NCBI GenBank assembly: GCA_031216915.1
Contig: CM062297.1
Span: forward strand, 183,156,083-183,220,082
Origin: Pictodentalium vernedei
Taxonomy: Eukaryota; Mollusca; Scaphopoda; Dentaliida; Dentaliidae
Reading direction: 5' to 3'
Length of the DNA: 64,000 nt
In this document: in pieces, positions 33,445 to 44,186 of the stretch
Position numbering within the stretch: position 1 is the stretch's first letter
How the letters are laid out: each line of letters begins with the position of its first letter
Program-made: the position numbers and the translations under genes
Notes under the pieces: model-generated
The model's input: the letters and a program-made list of their open reading frames with translations, nothing else
Told to the model about the DNA's origin: nothing
The model's database searches: none

Positions 33445-33686
33445 TTACCCTTTACCAAATGCAATGATCAAAACTGACCAGCGCTATTCACAAACATTGT
33501 TAACAACATTTCTTTTTCATTTTTTCCCCGAAAACAAAACATATGACCCCTCATTGTAACAAGCTCATCATGCTTGTTTGAATGAGGGGTCATATGCTGT
33601 ATTTTCCATGCAAAAAATGATCATGCTGTTATTCAGAGAATATTTTTGCAGTTATTGATTGCAAGTCTTGTGAGGTAAACAGTTAT
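33445..33686. mobile_element. A-family MITE, diverged (A3)
   Basis: TTACCCTTTACCAAATGC ... GTGAGGTAAACAGTTAT. Palindrome arms CATATGACCCCTCATTG / AATGAGGGGTCATATG differ from A1 (CATGTGA) and A2 (CATAACC). Confidence 0.7.
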
Positions 33687-33730
33687 TGAAATCTTTGATA
33701 TCATTACAGACAATTAAATTATATACCATT

Positions 33731-34101
33731 GGGGAGCGCAGTGGCTCAGTGGTAGACTGTTGGATTTCTATGCTAGAGGTCCCGAGTTCGATCCCCGTCC
33801 GGGACGACCCGCATTGTTTCCATGGGCAAGACACTTTATCCTGGTTGCCTTTATGGAGGCATGAGGATGCCATGTACTAAGGCATACTGCACGTCGATGG
33901 TGCGCATGTTTTCAACTGCTGTAACCCTGCTTGAACAGAGCTTGAACAGAGTTAGAATGTTGAGGAGCTGACAGTTGCTCGTCGCTGCTCGGTGGTTCTC
34001 TCTGGGTACTCCGGCTTCCTCCACCCGTAAAACTGTTGCAGTCACGGTTAGCCATTGTGCATAAGTATGTGACCTTAAACACCAGTAAATAATAAATATC
34101 A
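33731..34101 (+). mobile_element. tRNA-headed SINE, second head, tail type 1
   Basis: The head AGTGGCTCAGTGGTAGACTG...CCCGAGTTCGATCCCCGTCC has a different anticodon-side sequence from 22529. Body CATGGGCAAGACAC, tail GTTAGCCATTGTGCAT. Confidence 0.85.
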
Positions 34102-34167
34102 GTTAATAAGAATATTTGTTACAAATGATTACCTTTGTCTCTTTGTTAATCCTTACAGATTCAGTCT

Positions 34168-34730
34168 GGGGGATTATCTCCTCGCATGCTGCTGGAGGAT
34201 ATTCCTGCAGAGTACATGAAATCTCTTGCCTTTGAAATAAGTATAACGTGGGCACATTTAACGAAAATTTTTTGCGCTCCCACGTTGTGTCCTTGGGCAA
34301 GCACTTCACCCCGTTTGCCTATATGGGGGGCACAATGATGCTGTGTACTAAGGTGTACTGCACATAGATGGTGTGCATGTCTTCAACCAATCTAACTCTC
34401 TGCCTGTGCAGAGTTCAGAGTTACGATGTTGGAGAGCTGACAGCTGCTTGTCGTTGCTCGGTGGTTCTCTCCAGGGACTCTGGCTTCCTCCACCCGTAAA
34501 ACTGTCACCAACATGATATGACCCTGGCTGTTAATGTGTCGTTGAACTCTAATAAATAAATAAATAACAAAATTTTCCCCCATAAATTGAATAGATTTAT
34601 TTACCAATGATTTCTGGAGTTAAATATAATTGAACTTTTCATCAAATCTAGTCATGGCTGCAGTGAAGCAGCCACGACTAGATTTGATGAAAAATATCTT
34701 GAAAATGCTCAGCGGGTAAAAAGTTATACC
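34168..34730 (+). mobile_element. D-family MITE interrupted by a SINE
   Basis: Left CCTCGCATGCTGCTGGAGG; after the SINE, hairpin TCTAGTCATGGCTGC / GCAGCCACGACTAGA and GAAAATGCTCAGCGGG end. Confidence 0.72.
34272..34568 (+). mobile_element. 5'-truncated SINE in a D element
   Basis: Starts in 'GCGCTCCCACGTTGTGTCC', the junction seen in the 5S-headed copy; tail type 2. AAAATTTT flanks on both sides (34264-34271, 34569-34576). Confidence 0.82.
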
Positions 34731-35366
34731 AGCCTCTGATGATTAAAGTTAGTGGATTTTGTCATCCTCTGCAAATTGAAATGAGGAGATTATGTCCAAA
34801 GGTATTTCATCCTAAGGGGATTTTTTCCAAAGGGATTTTGTCTGGATACCTATGTACAGATGTACTTGGATCAAACAAACACGGCTGACATATCACATTT
34901 TGCTTGCTGTTAAATTTTAAATATTCAATGTATATTTAAATGTTTGATGTCTGTTCTGTCATGGTTGAAAAATAAACTCTTTCTTCACTTTGTAACCAAC
35001 CCCAGAGAACCTTTTTAATGTTTAATCAAGCATTTAAGTTTATGAAGTTTTCACTTAATAAATCCATTATATGAGATAGATTTAGTGATTTTATATGCAG
35101 TACCTTCCACTGCTTGCTTGTGTTATTATCAGCTATTTCATATGTTAGGGGTTTTCTAAACAAAGTAACCACTGAATAGATAGAACCATTAATCTGTATG
35201 TTACTTTCACAGTGGATGACCAAAGCCTTGTAAATTACATTTGTCACCCATTTATGAAATTTAATGTGGTGTGGATATGTATATTGTTCATTGGGCCGAC
35301 ATCACAAAATTTTAACCATACTACATCTGATGGAGGCACAATCAGTGATGCTGTGTACTGAATTCC
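34731..35366. other. No gene recognised
   Basis: Spacer. Confidence 0.45.
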
Positions 35367-36221
35367 CAGGGTACCCACGGGGCCTTGGATTCAAAGAATA
35401 GCCTTGAATTTGACTAAGGGTCATTCAAGGCCTTGAAATCCTGGAAAATGTGTCAGAGGGGCCCTTGAAAAACTTGGAATATTGATGAAATAAAAATGCT
35501 AATAAAGCATGGAATCATAACTACATGTATATAATTTTTATATGCCAGAATTTGTGAAGGCGTAGTCCTAGATGGGAATCTCGTCATTACCCCCTCCTCC
35601 CACTTACCTTGTAGGGAAGTGGGAGGAGGGGGTAATGACTGGGGGTCCTACCATCCTAGTCAGGACAAGTGAGGGCAAGGCCTTGAAAATTTAATTTGTC
35701 TGTTGTAGTACAGTAGAATCCTCTTAATTGAATATCCATTTTGCCAGTGAAAATTATTCAATTAACAGGAGTATACAATTAACAGGGATTTGGTCGGTTT
35801 CCTGTGTTCTGGAGGTAAACTGAGCATTTATTCTATTATATCTTGTTTGACAGAGCTCATAGAGCTCTGTCAAACAAGATATAATAGAATAAATGTCTGT
35901 ATTGGATGTAGTGAGGCCAAAAAGGTTGATAAATAAGGGGAATTTGAAGCGTGTCACAGTAATTTTTTCGACATATTACAAACATTTATATACAATTAAC
36001 AGGAGTTTACTCTACAACCCATATGCAATAAACAGATCAAATTTGTACTGAAGGTATGGTAAATGGTTTTGTGTTTGAAAATTATATTCAATTAACAGGG
36101 ATATACAATTAAGAGATATCCAATTAAGTGGGCTCCACTGTACCTTGAAAAATGCTGAAATATATCATGAAACAACCTTGAATAGACTTGAATTTATCAA
36201 TCCTTGTCTGCAGAAACCCTG
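35367..36221. mobile_element. X element (CAGGGTWCCC ends) hosting a T element
   Basis: CAGGGTACCCACGGGGCC start and GTCTGCAGAAACCCTG end; the interior repeats CCTTGAAAA/CCTTGAATT words. Copy 52768-53088 has the same ends. A hairpin CATTACCCCCTCCTCCCACT / AGTGGGAGGAGGGGGTAATG (about 35593-35638) and T2 (35711-36140) are additional here. Confidence 0.7.
35711..36140. mobile_element. T-family pogo/Tigger-like MITE, 430 bp
   Basis: CAGTAGAATCCTCTTAATTG ... CAATTAAGTGGGCTCCACTG with TA on both sides; hairpin GACAGAGCTC-ATA-GAGCTCTGTC. Confidence 0.88.
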
Positions 36222-36289
36222 AGCCAATTGCTTGTATATGGTACACAAAACTTTTAACTAGTGTGCCGTAGGTTCAAGCCACACATGAT

Positions 36290-36506
36290 TGTGCACACTA
36301 ACTTTCTTGATGCTATGTTGCTGATTAGACTGGTTGTGCTCATTAACTTTATTGAGGCTATGTTGCTCACTTGACTGGTTGTGTTCAATAACTTTCTTGA
36401 GGCAATGTTGCTGATTAGACTGGGTGTGCTCAGTCACTTTCTTCAGGCTGCTGATTAGACTGGGTGTGCTCAATAACTTTCTTCAGGCTGCTGATTAGAC
36501 TGGGAC
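36290..36506. repeat. Minisatellite, 45- and 40-bp units
   Basis: Units carry GATTAGACTGGTTGTGCTCA and AACTTTCTTGAGGC; two are 45 bp, two 40 bp. The minus strand is open through the 45-bp units (HNQSNQQHSLKKV-type words), but 40-bp units break the frame, so coding is unlikely. Confidence 0.75.
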
Positions 36507-36738
36507 ATATACCAGGTTCCAAAAATGGAAGTAGATGAGAGACATTGGTCTGCTTGGATGGAATGTCATTCAAACCACAGTTTTGATGGGATTAATTGAT
36601 GAAACACAACAGCAAGAATCAGGTTGGATTCCTATATAACCATTTCAGTAATAAAATTTTGAAATTTGTGTGTTTCATGTGTCCAAGTATGAATTGACCA
36701 CCAGGGGGTTGCTGATAATAATAATTAAATGCTTTTGT

Positions 36739-37104
36739 AGCTCACCTGACAGAAAGTCAGGGTGAGCTATAGTGATCACCCTTTTGTCCATTGTCCGCCT
36801 GTCATCTGTGAACATGGTGTTTGTGACTTCGCCTCCAAAACTGCTGAACCGATTTCTGTGAAATTTGAGGTGATTGTTTGTTGTGACATTGCATTTTGAT
36901 TTTGTTTAAATCAATTTGTCCCACCACATAGGGAGGCTGTGGGCTAAATTGCTCCCAATTTTTTAAGAAATCTTCTCAAGAACTGATTGATACATGTCTT
37001 GATATTTTGCATTGAGCCCTTTTGGAGATGTAGGATAAAGTGTGTTCAAACAAAGTTCATAGGAGAATATTTGCCTTTTTAATGGGAGGGACAACACCGA
37101 AATA
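36739..37104 (+). repeat. F element, 5' part
   Basis: AGCTCACCTGACAGAAAGTC, 'GTGATCACCCTTTTGTCC', then GATTTTGTTTAAATCAATTTG as at 7260-7420; cut off before the array. Confidence 0.72.
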
Positions 37105-37500
37105 TCAAAATTTTAAGTTGCGAAGTTGTCTCATAGTGCAACTAGGAATTTAACCAGTTCAGTCGTGTTTGACTCCACGAATAGTGAAACAGTACTTGTT
37201 TACTGTGATAAACAAGCTCTGTTTCCTGGTAAAATAGGATCAGGTAACCAATGCCTGGGGTGTAAGCACTCTAAAATGGTCAATATGGGTACAAACAATT
37301 GGCTGGACTTGACTTTATGTCCATGTCACAATTAGCCATTATGCAGAAAAAGGATGCAGAGAGTTAAACATCCATTAATAAATCTTGTTTGACAGAGATC
37401 AATGAACTCGGTCAAACAAGATTGAATTGGTTAACTTCCAAGTTGCATTATGGGAAAAACTTGCTACTTGAAATTTCGGTCTTTTGACATCAGTATGTAT
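37105..37500. mobile_element. B-family element interrupted by a G-type SINE
   Basis: GTGCAACTAGGAATTTAACC ... TTGAATTGGTTAACTTCC and CAGTATGTATCTTGTC. The hairpin arm TTGTTTGACAGAGATC lies after the insertion. Confidence 0.6.
37184..37385 (+). mobile_element. G-type SINE in a B element
   Basis: GTTTACTGTGATAAACAAGC...ACCAATGCCTGGGGTGTAAG...CACAATTAGCCATTATGCAG, A/T tail AACATCCATTAATAAAT. Confidence 0.65.
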
Positions 37501-37707
37501 CTTGTCTCAGCCATATCTCAAAAGTTTTGGGTGTCATGATAATTAAATGTTACATCAGTGTTGAGAACAATTTGATGTGATGAGAATAACTGGGGATATG
37601 CATTTTCAAGTTCGAGGCATATGAAGAGCAAATGTTAAAATTGATACAATTTAACAAATTGTGGCTATGGTATAACTGTTCAGAAATTAATCAAGGTTCA
37701 GTTCCCA

Positions 37708-37958
37708 GACTTCAACTCTTTGCATGCTGCTGACGGCTATTCCTGCCCAGCACAGGGTTTCTCTTGTTATTGAAATACATATAATTTGGGCAGATTTAAT
37801 TATATTGTCCTCCGGTAAATTGAATGGATTTGTTCTCCAATGATTTCTTGTGTTACATTTAGATAAGTTTTTTATCAAATCAAGTCATGGCTGCTTTAAA
37901 GCAGCCATGGCTAGATTTGATGAAAAACATCTAGAAAATACTCAGAAGGTTAAGAGTT
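37708..37958 (+). mobile_element. D-family TTAA MITE
   Basis: CTCTTTGCATGCTGCTGACG...hairpin CAAGTCATGGCTGC-TTTAAA-GCAGCCATGGCTAG...GGTTAAGAGTTAA. Confidence 0.75.
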
Positions 37959-38103
37959 AAAGATCACAAATTATCGTTTAGCTATAAATGATCTCTCAGA
38001 TGGTGCATTATACTCTGTAGTTTCCTGAACAGAAAAAAAATTGCCCAGTGAGGTACACTTGACAAAGACGTTTTGAATAATTTCCTTAGTAAAATGATGC
38101 GAT

Positions 38104-38790
38104 CACATTTTTTTCACACACACAGGAAATCTGTGATTCTGTTATACCTTTATGGGCATACTGCTCATCAAGCCTATGGCAATGTGAAGTCATTTACTAC
38201 CATGAAGAAAAAATAAATTCAAACTATTTGAGAGTCCTCAGGTTGTGTTGGATAATAAGTAAATTTCCTTCTGGGGATTAAGAGTAGAATTCCTGCCCAC
38301 CTGCGACCAAAACACTGTGCTACTGCTAATGTAGTTTTCTATAAGAACTGCCCATTTTTTGCAATCTTTTTGGGAACAAGAACATGGGTAGAAATTCCAC
38401 AAACTGAATTAGAGGTTCAGATTATGGAATTTATCATTCAATTTCATGTCATTTCTGGTCCTGATTATTGTGATACTTGTAATTATTGTGATACTCGGCA
38501 TTCATGTAGTTCTATAAGTGCTAGGGGGGTTTGGATGTAAATGTAAATTAACACTAAAAAGCCTGGGAACTTTTAGACAATTTTTTTGTACTTTGACAAT
38601 CTACATTCTGTAGCTTTGCAGTTGTTTGTAGGCAAGTGTTGCATCCTATACAGGCAGCCAGCTTTTCCTAGAAACAAGTGCCATGTCAACGAAGCAGGCA
38701 AGTTTACCCTTGAACTGCTCCATTGAAGTAAAAAGTGATCTAAGTCTGAAGGTTTAAGTGTTTTGCTGCCAGGACGTACAATGTTGGAAG
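38104..38790 (+). repeat. Direct duplication, copy 1
   Basis: Collinear with 39079-39725: shared 'TTTGAGAGTCCTCAGGTTG', 'AGAACTGCCCATTTTTTGCA', 'GAAATTCCACAAACTGAATT', 'AACTGCTCCATTGAAG'. Indels break all frames, so no gene is inferred. Confidence 0.75.
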
Positions 38791-38826
38791 AGTTTTCTAT
38801 GACAAAATTTATGGGTGACTTGATCA

Positions 38827-39067
38827 TTAACCGGTAGAGTAAAGTTATTTTTGGTCATCAAAATTTGTTTCTGTGTCTTTGCCTTGTTACAGTGTATAGG
38901 AGAGTGCCAAGTGTCAAGCTCCCATAAATTGTAACAAGGCAAACCCACATAGACAAGGTAATTTCACTTCTAAGATAATATGAAGCAAATCCACAGAAGA
39001 TGATGGCTGGGATGCCTGCTCTTCATATTAAAGCCCTGATAGTGGCTTCTAGCACTCTACCAGTTAA
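38827..39067. mobile_element. C-family TTAA MITE between the duplicate copies
   Basis: TTAACCGGTAGAGTAAAG ... GCTTCTAGCACTCTACCAGTTAA; hairpin weak here (GGAGAGTGCC...AAGCTCCC). Confidence 0.7.
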
Positions 39068-39078
39068 GAGTTCCATCA

Positions 39079-39725
39079 ACATTTTTTTCACATGCACACA
39101 GGAAATGTGTGGCTCTCTTGTACCTTTATCAGCATATTGCCCATCAGCCTGTGGCAAAGTGAAGAAAATAAAGCTATTTGAGAGTCCTCAAGTTGCGTTG
39201 GATGATAGGTAAATGTCCTTCTGGGGACTAAGAGAAGAATTCCTGCCACCTGAGACCTACATGCTATGCTGCTCCTAATGTAATTTTCTAGAAGAACTGC
39301 CCATTTTTTGCAATCTTCTGGGAACAAGAACTTGGATAGAAATTCCACAAACTGAATTAGAGGTTTAGATTATAGAATTTATCATTCAATTTCATGTCAT
39401 TTCTGGACCTAATTATTGAGATACTAGACATTCACTTAGTTCTATAACAGCCAGAAGGTTCTTATATGTAAATTAACACAAAAGCTCGGAGATTTTTATA
39501 CATTTTTGATGTACTTGGACAGTCGACATACTGCGACTTTGCAGTTGTTGATAGGAAAGTCTTGGCTGCCTGTAAAGGCAGCCAAGACTTTCTTAGAAAC
39601 AATTATCCAGGTACGTACTTAGAACATAAAAGTTATCCCAGAAACTGCTCCATTGCAGTAAAAAGTGATCAAACTCTGGAGGATTAATGGTTTTGATGGC
39701 AAGTGTCGAAAGAGTTTTTCAGACA
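39079..39725 (+). repeat. Direct duplication, copy 2, with K-type hairpin
   Basis: Same as copy 1 plus a perfect hairpin AAGTCTTGGCTGCCT-GTAA-AGGCAGCCAAGACTT (39553-39592); the equivalent part of copy 1 is decayed. Confidence 0.75.
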
Positions 39726-39928
39726 GTTTTTGAATTATGAACAGGAAACTTCAGCTCATGAATGACCAACTGTGGCTAGGTGTTCCATGAATTGAAAAAC
39801 ATGCTTTGATTGTTACCCAAAATTGTAAATTTCCTTTGAGTACAAAATCCCCCCTCCCCCACAATGTTTTAGTAGGAACATGCTCAGTGGTATTTTCTTG
39901 ATTTGTGAGCTGAGAAAAAAAAAAAAAT

Positions 39929-39930
<2 letters not shown>

Positions 39931-39964
<34 letters not shown>
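39931..39964 (+). repeat. Homopolymer G34
   Basis: Thirty-four consecutive G, preceded by A13 and TTT. Replication- and sequencing-prone; true length uncertain. Confidence 0.9.
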
Positions 39965-39965
<1 letters not shown>

Positions 39966-40015
39966 AAGTAAGAAAACTGTTCAGTAAAATCTGTTTGATA
40001 TGGATTATTTATTTA

Positions 40016-40109
40016 TTTCTTAGAGTTTAATGACACTTTCAATAGCCAGGGTCTCCTCGTGTCGGACAGTTTTATGGGTGGAGGAAGCCAGAGTACTTGA
40101 GAGAGACCT
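40016..40109 (-). mobile_element. SINE 3' fragment with target duplication
   Basis: Tail and about 80 bp of body only ('GGACAGTTTTATGGGTGGAG'); GATTATTTATT occurs at both borders, so it integrated already 5'-truncated. Confidence 0.7.
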
Positions 40110-40156
40110 GATTATTTATTAGATATGATTTTCATTCCTAGAATTGCCCCTTATTG

Positions 40157-40445
40157 TGTCGCCTGCCCCACGATGTGTGGAGCGACATATAGGGATTACT
40201 TTTGTCGTCTTGCGTTGTCCGCGTCGTCGTCCGCGGCATCGTCCGCGTCACACTTTCTCTTATCCACCACTCCACTTTAACCTATGAACGGATTTTGATG
40301 AAACTTTCAGTGCTTCTTTATCACATAATGGCATTGTGCACCTCCTATTTTATTTTTGGATCCGCTGTATTTTTTCCAGAGTTATGCCCCTTTTCCACTT
40401 AGAATTCTGTCTGAAATATTAAAATATAGTGCAGGCGACACACGT
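40157..40445 (+). repeat. TGTCGCCTGC-bounded dispersed repeat
   Basis: TGTCGCCTGCCCCACGATG start, GCGACATATAGGGATTAC, a GTCCGCGTCGTCGTCCGCGG patch, and GCAGGCGACA near the end, so the tips are inverted. Confidence 0.6.
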
Positions 40446-40774
40446 CTTCCATGGAAGACTCACATCTAAGTCAAATTCATCTGATAGGACTTCAAACTCG
40501 GCTGATATAATGCTGATCTCGGCCAATTTCAACCAAAGCAGCAGAGTTGTTCCCCTTGATGCATTGTTGCTAAGCGAATGAAAATGTTAACATTGACTCC
40601 ATTAGCCAAGGAATGCAATCTGGAAACCTGGTGTTATAAAATGTAGTGGTTTGAAGTGGAGTATTTGAATAACTATGAATTAATTACGGAAATGGGTACA
40701 GTGGAAGAAAGTGTGTTGAGAATGCAACGCCAAAAGCCACATGAACAGAGTACTTTTGCTTTTGAGAGAATATG

Positions 40775-41526
40775 CAGGGATGTGGCGAGAGGGGTGTGTG
40801 GTGGGGGGTTTCACCCCCCCCCCCCCCCCCAATCCTGGCCAAAATTTCCTATAGTTGGAAATTCGGAGGGCGAGTCATGAATGAGTACTTGGAAATTCCA
40901 TCTATCTGGATTTTAGAGCTTCTTTGGTGATGCTGATGTCTCCTTCACTTCCCAAAATTCCAACTCAATTTCAAATCAGCAAAAATTCCAGCTGCTACTG
41001 TTTACAACTACAGTGTACGCAATATCGAACTTCATAAGTATGCATGATGTTCAATCAGAGATTTCTATTGTACGTTTACTTATCACAATAAAACAAAATC
41101 CTCAAAATGCACTTTAAGAAAATCACATCATGTAAAATCATTATCCTTAGTTAATTCCATCATTCACAGTTACAAAATGATGAAACATCGAAAATTGATC
41201 ATTCCTGCAAAAGATCTGATTTGATGTTAGGACAGTGTGAATTGCTCAAAGTTCTCAGCTTGAGCATTTGTTTAGCACATATTCAATTCCCAGAATAATA
41301 CCAAATAATAATAACCTGATAATTCTATCATAAATGTGTTGGCATTTCAGTTACTCAAATCAATTTTATGCCCCCTTTCATGGATTCATTTTCAAAGGTT
41401 TTCTCAGTAGTGAATGTCCAACTAGGGGTAGGGACCAGGAGGGGGTTCTCCCTCCTGGTCCCTCGCCCTAGTTGGAAACTCACTACCCTACACCCATCCA
41501 ATCGGAAACCTCTAGCCACGTCCCTG
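40775..41526. mobile_element. hAT-like non-autonomous element, 752 bp
   Basis: TIRs CAGGGATGTGGCGAGAGG / CCTCTAGCCACGTCCCTG. Exact 8-bp duplication AGAATATG (40767-40774, 41527-41534). Inner hairpin at about 41409-41482 (CCAACTAGGG...GGACCAGGAGGG / CCCTCCTGGTCC...CCCTAGTTGG). No transposase. Confidence 0.82.
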
Positions 41527-41608
41527 AGAATATGAGGCACATCCACAGAAAACTGAGGTACCTGCACTTTCAAAAAAGGTTTAAAAATGGATATCCAGCA
41601 TCCAACCA
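41527..41608. mobile_element. C-family right end
   Basis: GAATATGAGGCACATCC...ATATCCAGCATCCAACCAGTTAA; the hAT-like element above is inserted in it. Confidence 0.5.
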
Positions 41609-41754
41609 GTTAAGGTTTAAGTTTCAGTACAACCACTTTGCTTTAACATTTCAATTTAAAAAGTATTCAGTTTGAAACCAGCGTAATTCGAATCCAGGTA
41701 AATTGAATATTCCTGTTGAATGCTTATTTTCCACTGGAATGGTATTCTAAGAGC

Positions 41755-42249
41755 GGGAGCAAGGTGGCTCAGTGGTTACGGCTTGGACTTTAAACCAAAA
41801 GGTACACTGTTTAATCCTCACCAGTGGTTATACTGCATTGTGTTCTCAGGCAAGACACTTCATCCTGATTGCCCATGTGGGGGCACGGTGTTGCTGTGTA
41901 CTAAGGCATTCTGCACATCGATGGTGCTCTTGTCTTCAACCAATGCTAACCTTGGCTGTGCAGAGTTAGGGTACTTCAACCAAAAAAAAAAACACCTGTA
42001 AAACTGTCTGACACGAGGTGACCCTAGCTGTCAAAAGTGTCAGGGAGATGACTTACATAAGCTTCAGCTTTCTGTCGAATCCCTCCTCTACGTAGTAATC
42101 TGCTTTCCTTGTTTTGTGTATACTATTGTATCTAGTGCTGTTCAGAATTTTTTGTTACCCCTCTGTTATTGTGATATGTATACATATGTCAATTATTGAA
42201 TGAATACTGTTTAAACTAAAAGTGTCATTAAACCCCAATAAATAAATAA
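41755..42249 (+). mobile_element. tRNA-headed SINE, tail type 2, with a LINE-tail insertion
   Basis: GGGAGCAAGGTGGCTCAGTG head, 'GTGTTCTCAGGCAAGACAC' body. Flanks ATTCTAAGAGC / ATTCAAAGAGC. The tail is split by 42043-42217. It is itself inserted in a decayed T-like sequence (about 41688-41754). Confidence 0.85.
42043..42217 (+). mobile_element. 5'-truncated LINE-like 3' end, 175 bp
   Basis: Bounded by an exact duplication AAAAGTGTCA (42033-42042, 42218-42227). Ends 'TGAATGAATACTGTTTAAAC', typical of the short A-poor 3' ends of CR1/L2/jockey-like elements (inference). No coding part remains. Confidence 0.6.
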
Positions 42250-42404
42250 ATTCAAAGAGCAGGATTATTTCAACTCAATGTAACTTAATTTCTGCCCAGT
42301 TCAGAAATACTCTAGTACTGGTACAATTCTGCCCCTTGTGAGCAAAATATATACCTCATACGAATGGGAGTGATCCTCTTAATGAAGGACTTCTTAATGC
42401 CAGA

Positions 42405-42800
42405 GGGGCGCGGTGGTGTTGTGGTAACCGGCTCTCGTCAGATCACCGAAGTTAAGCAACGTTGAACCCGGTTAGTCCTCGGATTGGTGACCGTCTGAGC
42501 GATCGATTCGGACTCCCACGTTGTGTCCTTGGGCAAAGCACTTAACCCTGACTGTCCACATGGGGGCACGATGACGCCGTGTACTAAGGCGTACAGCATG
42601 TCGATGGTGCGCATGTCTTCAACCAATCTAACCCTGTCTGTGCTGCAGTGCGGAGTTTTGATGTTTGGGAGCTGGCAGCTGCTAGTCGTTGCTTGGTAGT
42701 TCTCTCCGGGAACTCCGGCTTCCTCCACCCGTAAAACTGTCACGTCATGATTAGCCATTGTGCATAAGTATGTGACCTTAAACACCAATAAATAAATAAA
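42405..42800 (+). mobile_element. 5S-rRNA-headed SINE (SINE3-like), tail type 1
   Basis: The head (about 42411-42505) follows 5S rRNA: CTCTCGTCAGATCACCGAAG, TTAAGCAACGTTGAACCCGG, TTAGTCCTCGGATTGGTGAC. The internal 5S promoter region is recognisable. Body TGTCCTTGGGCAAAGCAC and tail match the tRNA-headed copies. Exact 14-bp duplication TTCTTAATGCCAGA on both sides. Confidence 0.92.
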
Positions 42801-42814
42801 TTCTTAATGCCAGA

Positions 42815-43683
42815 CTCTATTGAATTTTTCATCAGATTAAGCCCTTGCTGCTTTACAGCCACCATTGTTTTATTTTATTAGAAATTCAAGCAAGTACTCA
42901 GCACATTATAGTAGCGGTTGTGGGGTGCAAGTCAGGGGTGGTAAATGGAAATGCCAAATTGTTAGAAATTCTCTCACAGTAAGTGAAAACAAGAGGTTGC
43001 CAATGTGTGTCGCAATTTCTGACACTTAGTGGCAACCTCTGGTTGTTACTTATTGTGTGTTAGAATTAATGTGTTTTTCAATACCAGCAGTAATATATGA
43101 TGTCTAAAATTGTATTTATCTACTCAGCAGCTGGACAGTTATTTTGCCAACTGCTTGTAAGCGTACACTCTTCTTTTTTATTACATTTTTCAAGTTTTTA
43201 ATTTTTTTTTTCTATTTTGGAAAAATAAATTTTCTTATTATTTTTTCATGTGTGGCATATGGCCACACACCAAAACCTCTGGCAGGTTAAATGTTAATTG
43301 ACAAAAGTTTTTGATAATAGAATAGCTGGCCCTGTTACTACGATATTTTTTTACTGACAGTTTAGATTAACATGCCACGGCACTTGATATTTTAATTAAG
43401 ATCTGCAACAAAATCTCTAAAAGCACTTAAGCGATAACAGTGATACCTCCCCATGAGAAAGTAACAAATAAAGAGTGTGGAGACAAGATTATCACTGAAA
43501 TTCCACTCCATGGGTGATTCAGATTTAATTCACTGTCCTTGTACTACATCCACAGATATGAAGCTGATACTTAAAGGAATCTTTATACTCATGTTGAAAA
43601 GTGTCAAAGTTTACATGATTTCAGCTCATCAGAACCCTTTGACAAAATTCAGAATATGTATGTCTGGTCTTTAACACATTATT
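42815..43683. other. No gene; inverted repeat at 42980-43050
   Basis: AGAGGTTGCCAATGTGTG / GACACTTAGTGGCAACCTCT lies in this spacer; GGCATATGGCCACACA nearby. Confidence 0.45.
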
Positions 43684-43931
43684 ATCTCCCACATCTTAGT
43701 GGGTGTGGGTTTATAGGAATTGGTTCTTTCCATCCATTCTTCACTCCATCCATTCATCCATAAGTCTATCCCTCCACACCTGTTGTCATCACACTGTATG
43801 GAAAGCCGTCGTTCAGCAAATCGTTTTCTTAATTCTTTTATAGCTTTCTGGTGACAATATCTGAATACTTTTGCAAATCTGCGAAATAAGTGTATTTTTT
43901 CCAGAGTTACTGCTCTTTGTTTTTAAATTTA

Positions 43932-44110
43932 TCACAGTGGTAAACAAGCTCTGTTTTACTGGAAAATAAGACCTGGTCACCAGGGCCTGGAATGGAAGTC
44001 CTCTGAAACAGAGCTTCTTTACCACTGTGGTAAACAAGCTCTGTTTTACCGGAAAATTGGACCTGGTCACCAATGCCTGTGGTGGAAGTCCTCCATGGGC
44101 AACATGGGTA
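43932..44110 (+). mobile_element. Two tandem G-type SINE fragments
   Basis: GTGGTAAACAAGCTCTGTTT...GACCTGGTCACC...GGAAGTCCTC occurs twice, about 95 bp apart. The preceding 43685-43930 is a 'GTGGGTTTATAGGAATTGG' dispersed repeat. Confidence 0.6.
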
Positions 44111-44186
44111 TAAACATCAGAAGAACTAAAGTCCGCCCATTTTGATATTCATATTTTTAAATTAATTGATTCTATGTCATGGAGGC

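Noticed and set aside
36258..36473. 71-residue repeat peptide
   Set aside because: It is the translation of a minisatellite whose 40-bp units do not preserve the frame.
38573..39348. Minus-strand ORFs in the direct duplication as a gene pair
   Set aside because: The frame open in copy 2 is broken by indels and stops in copy 1, and no domain is recognisable.
42411..42505. Possible 5S rRNA gene
   Set aside because: Clearly diverged from 5S and fused to the SINE body and tail with a 14-bp target duplication; it is a SINE head.
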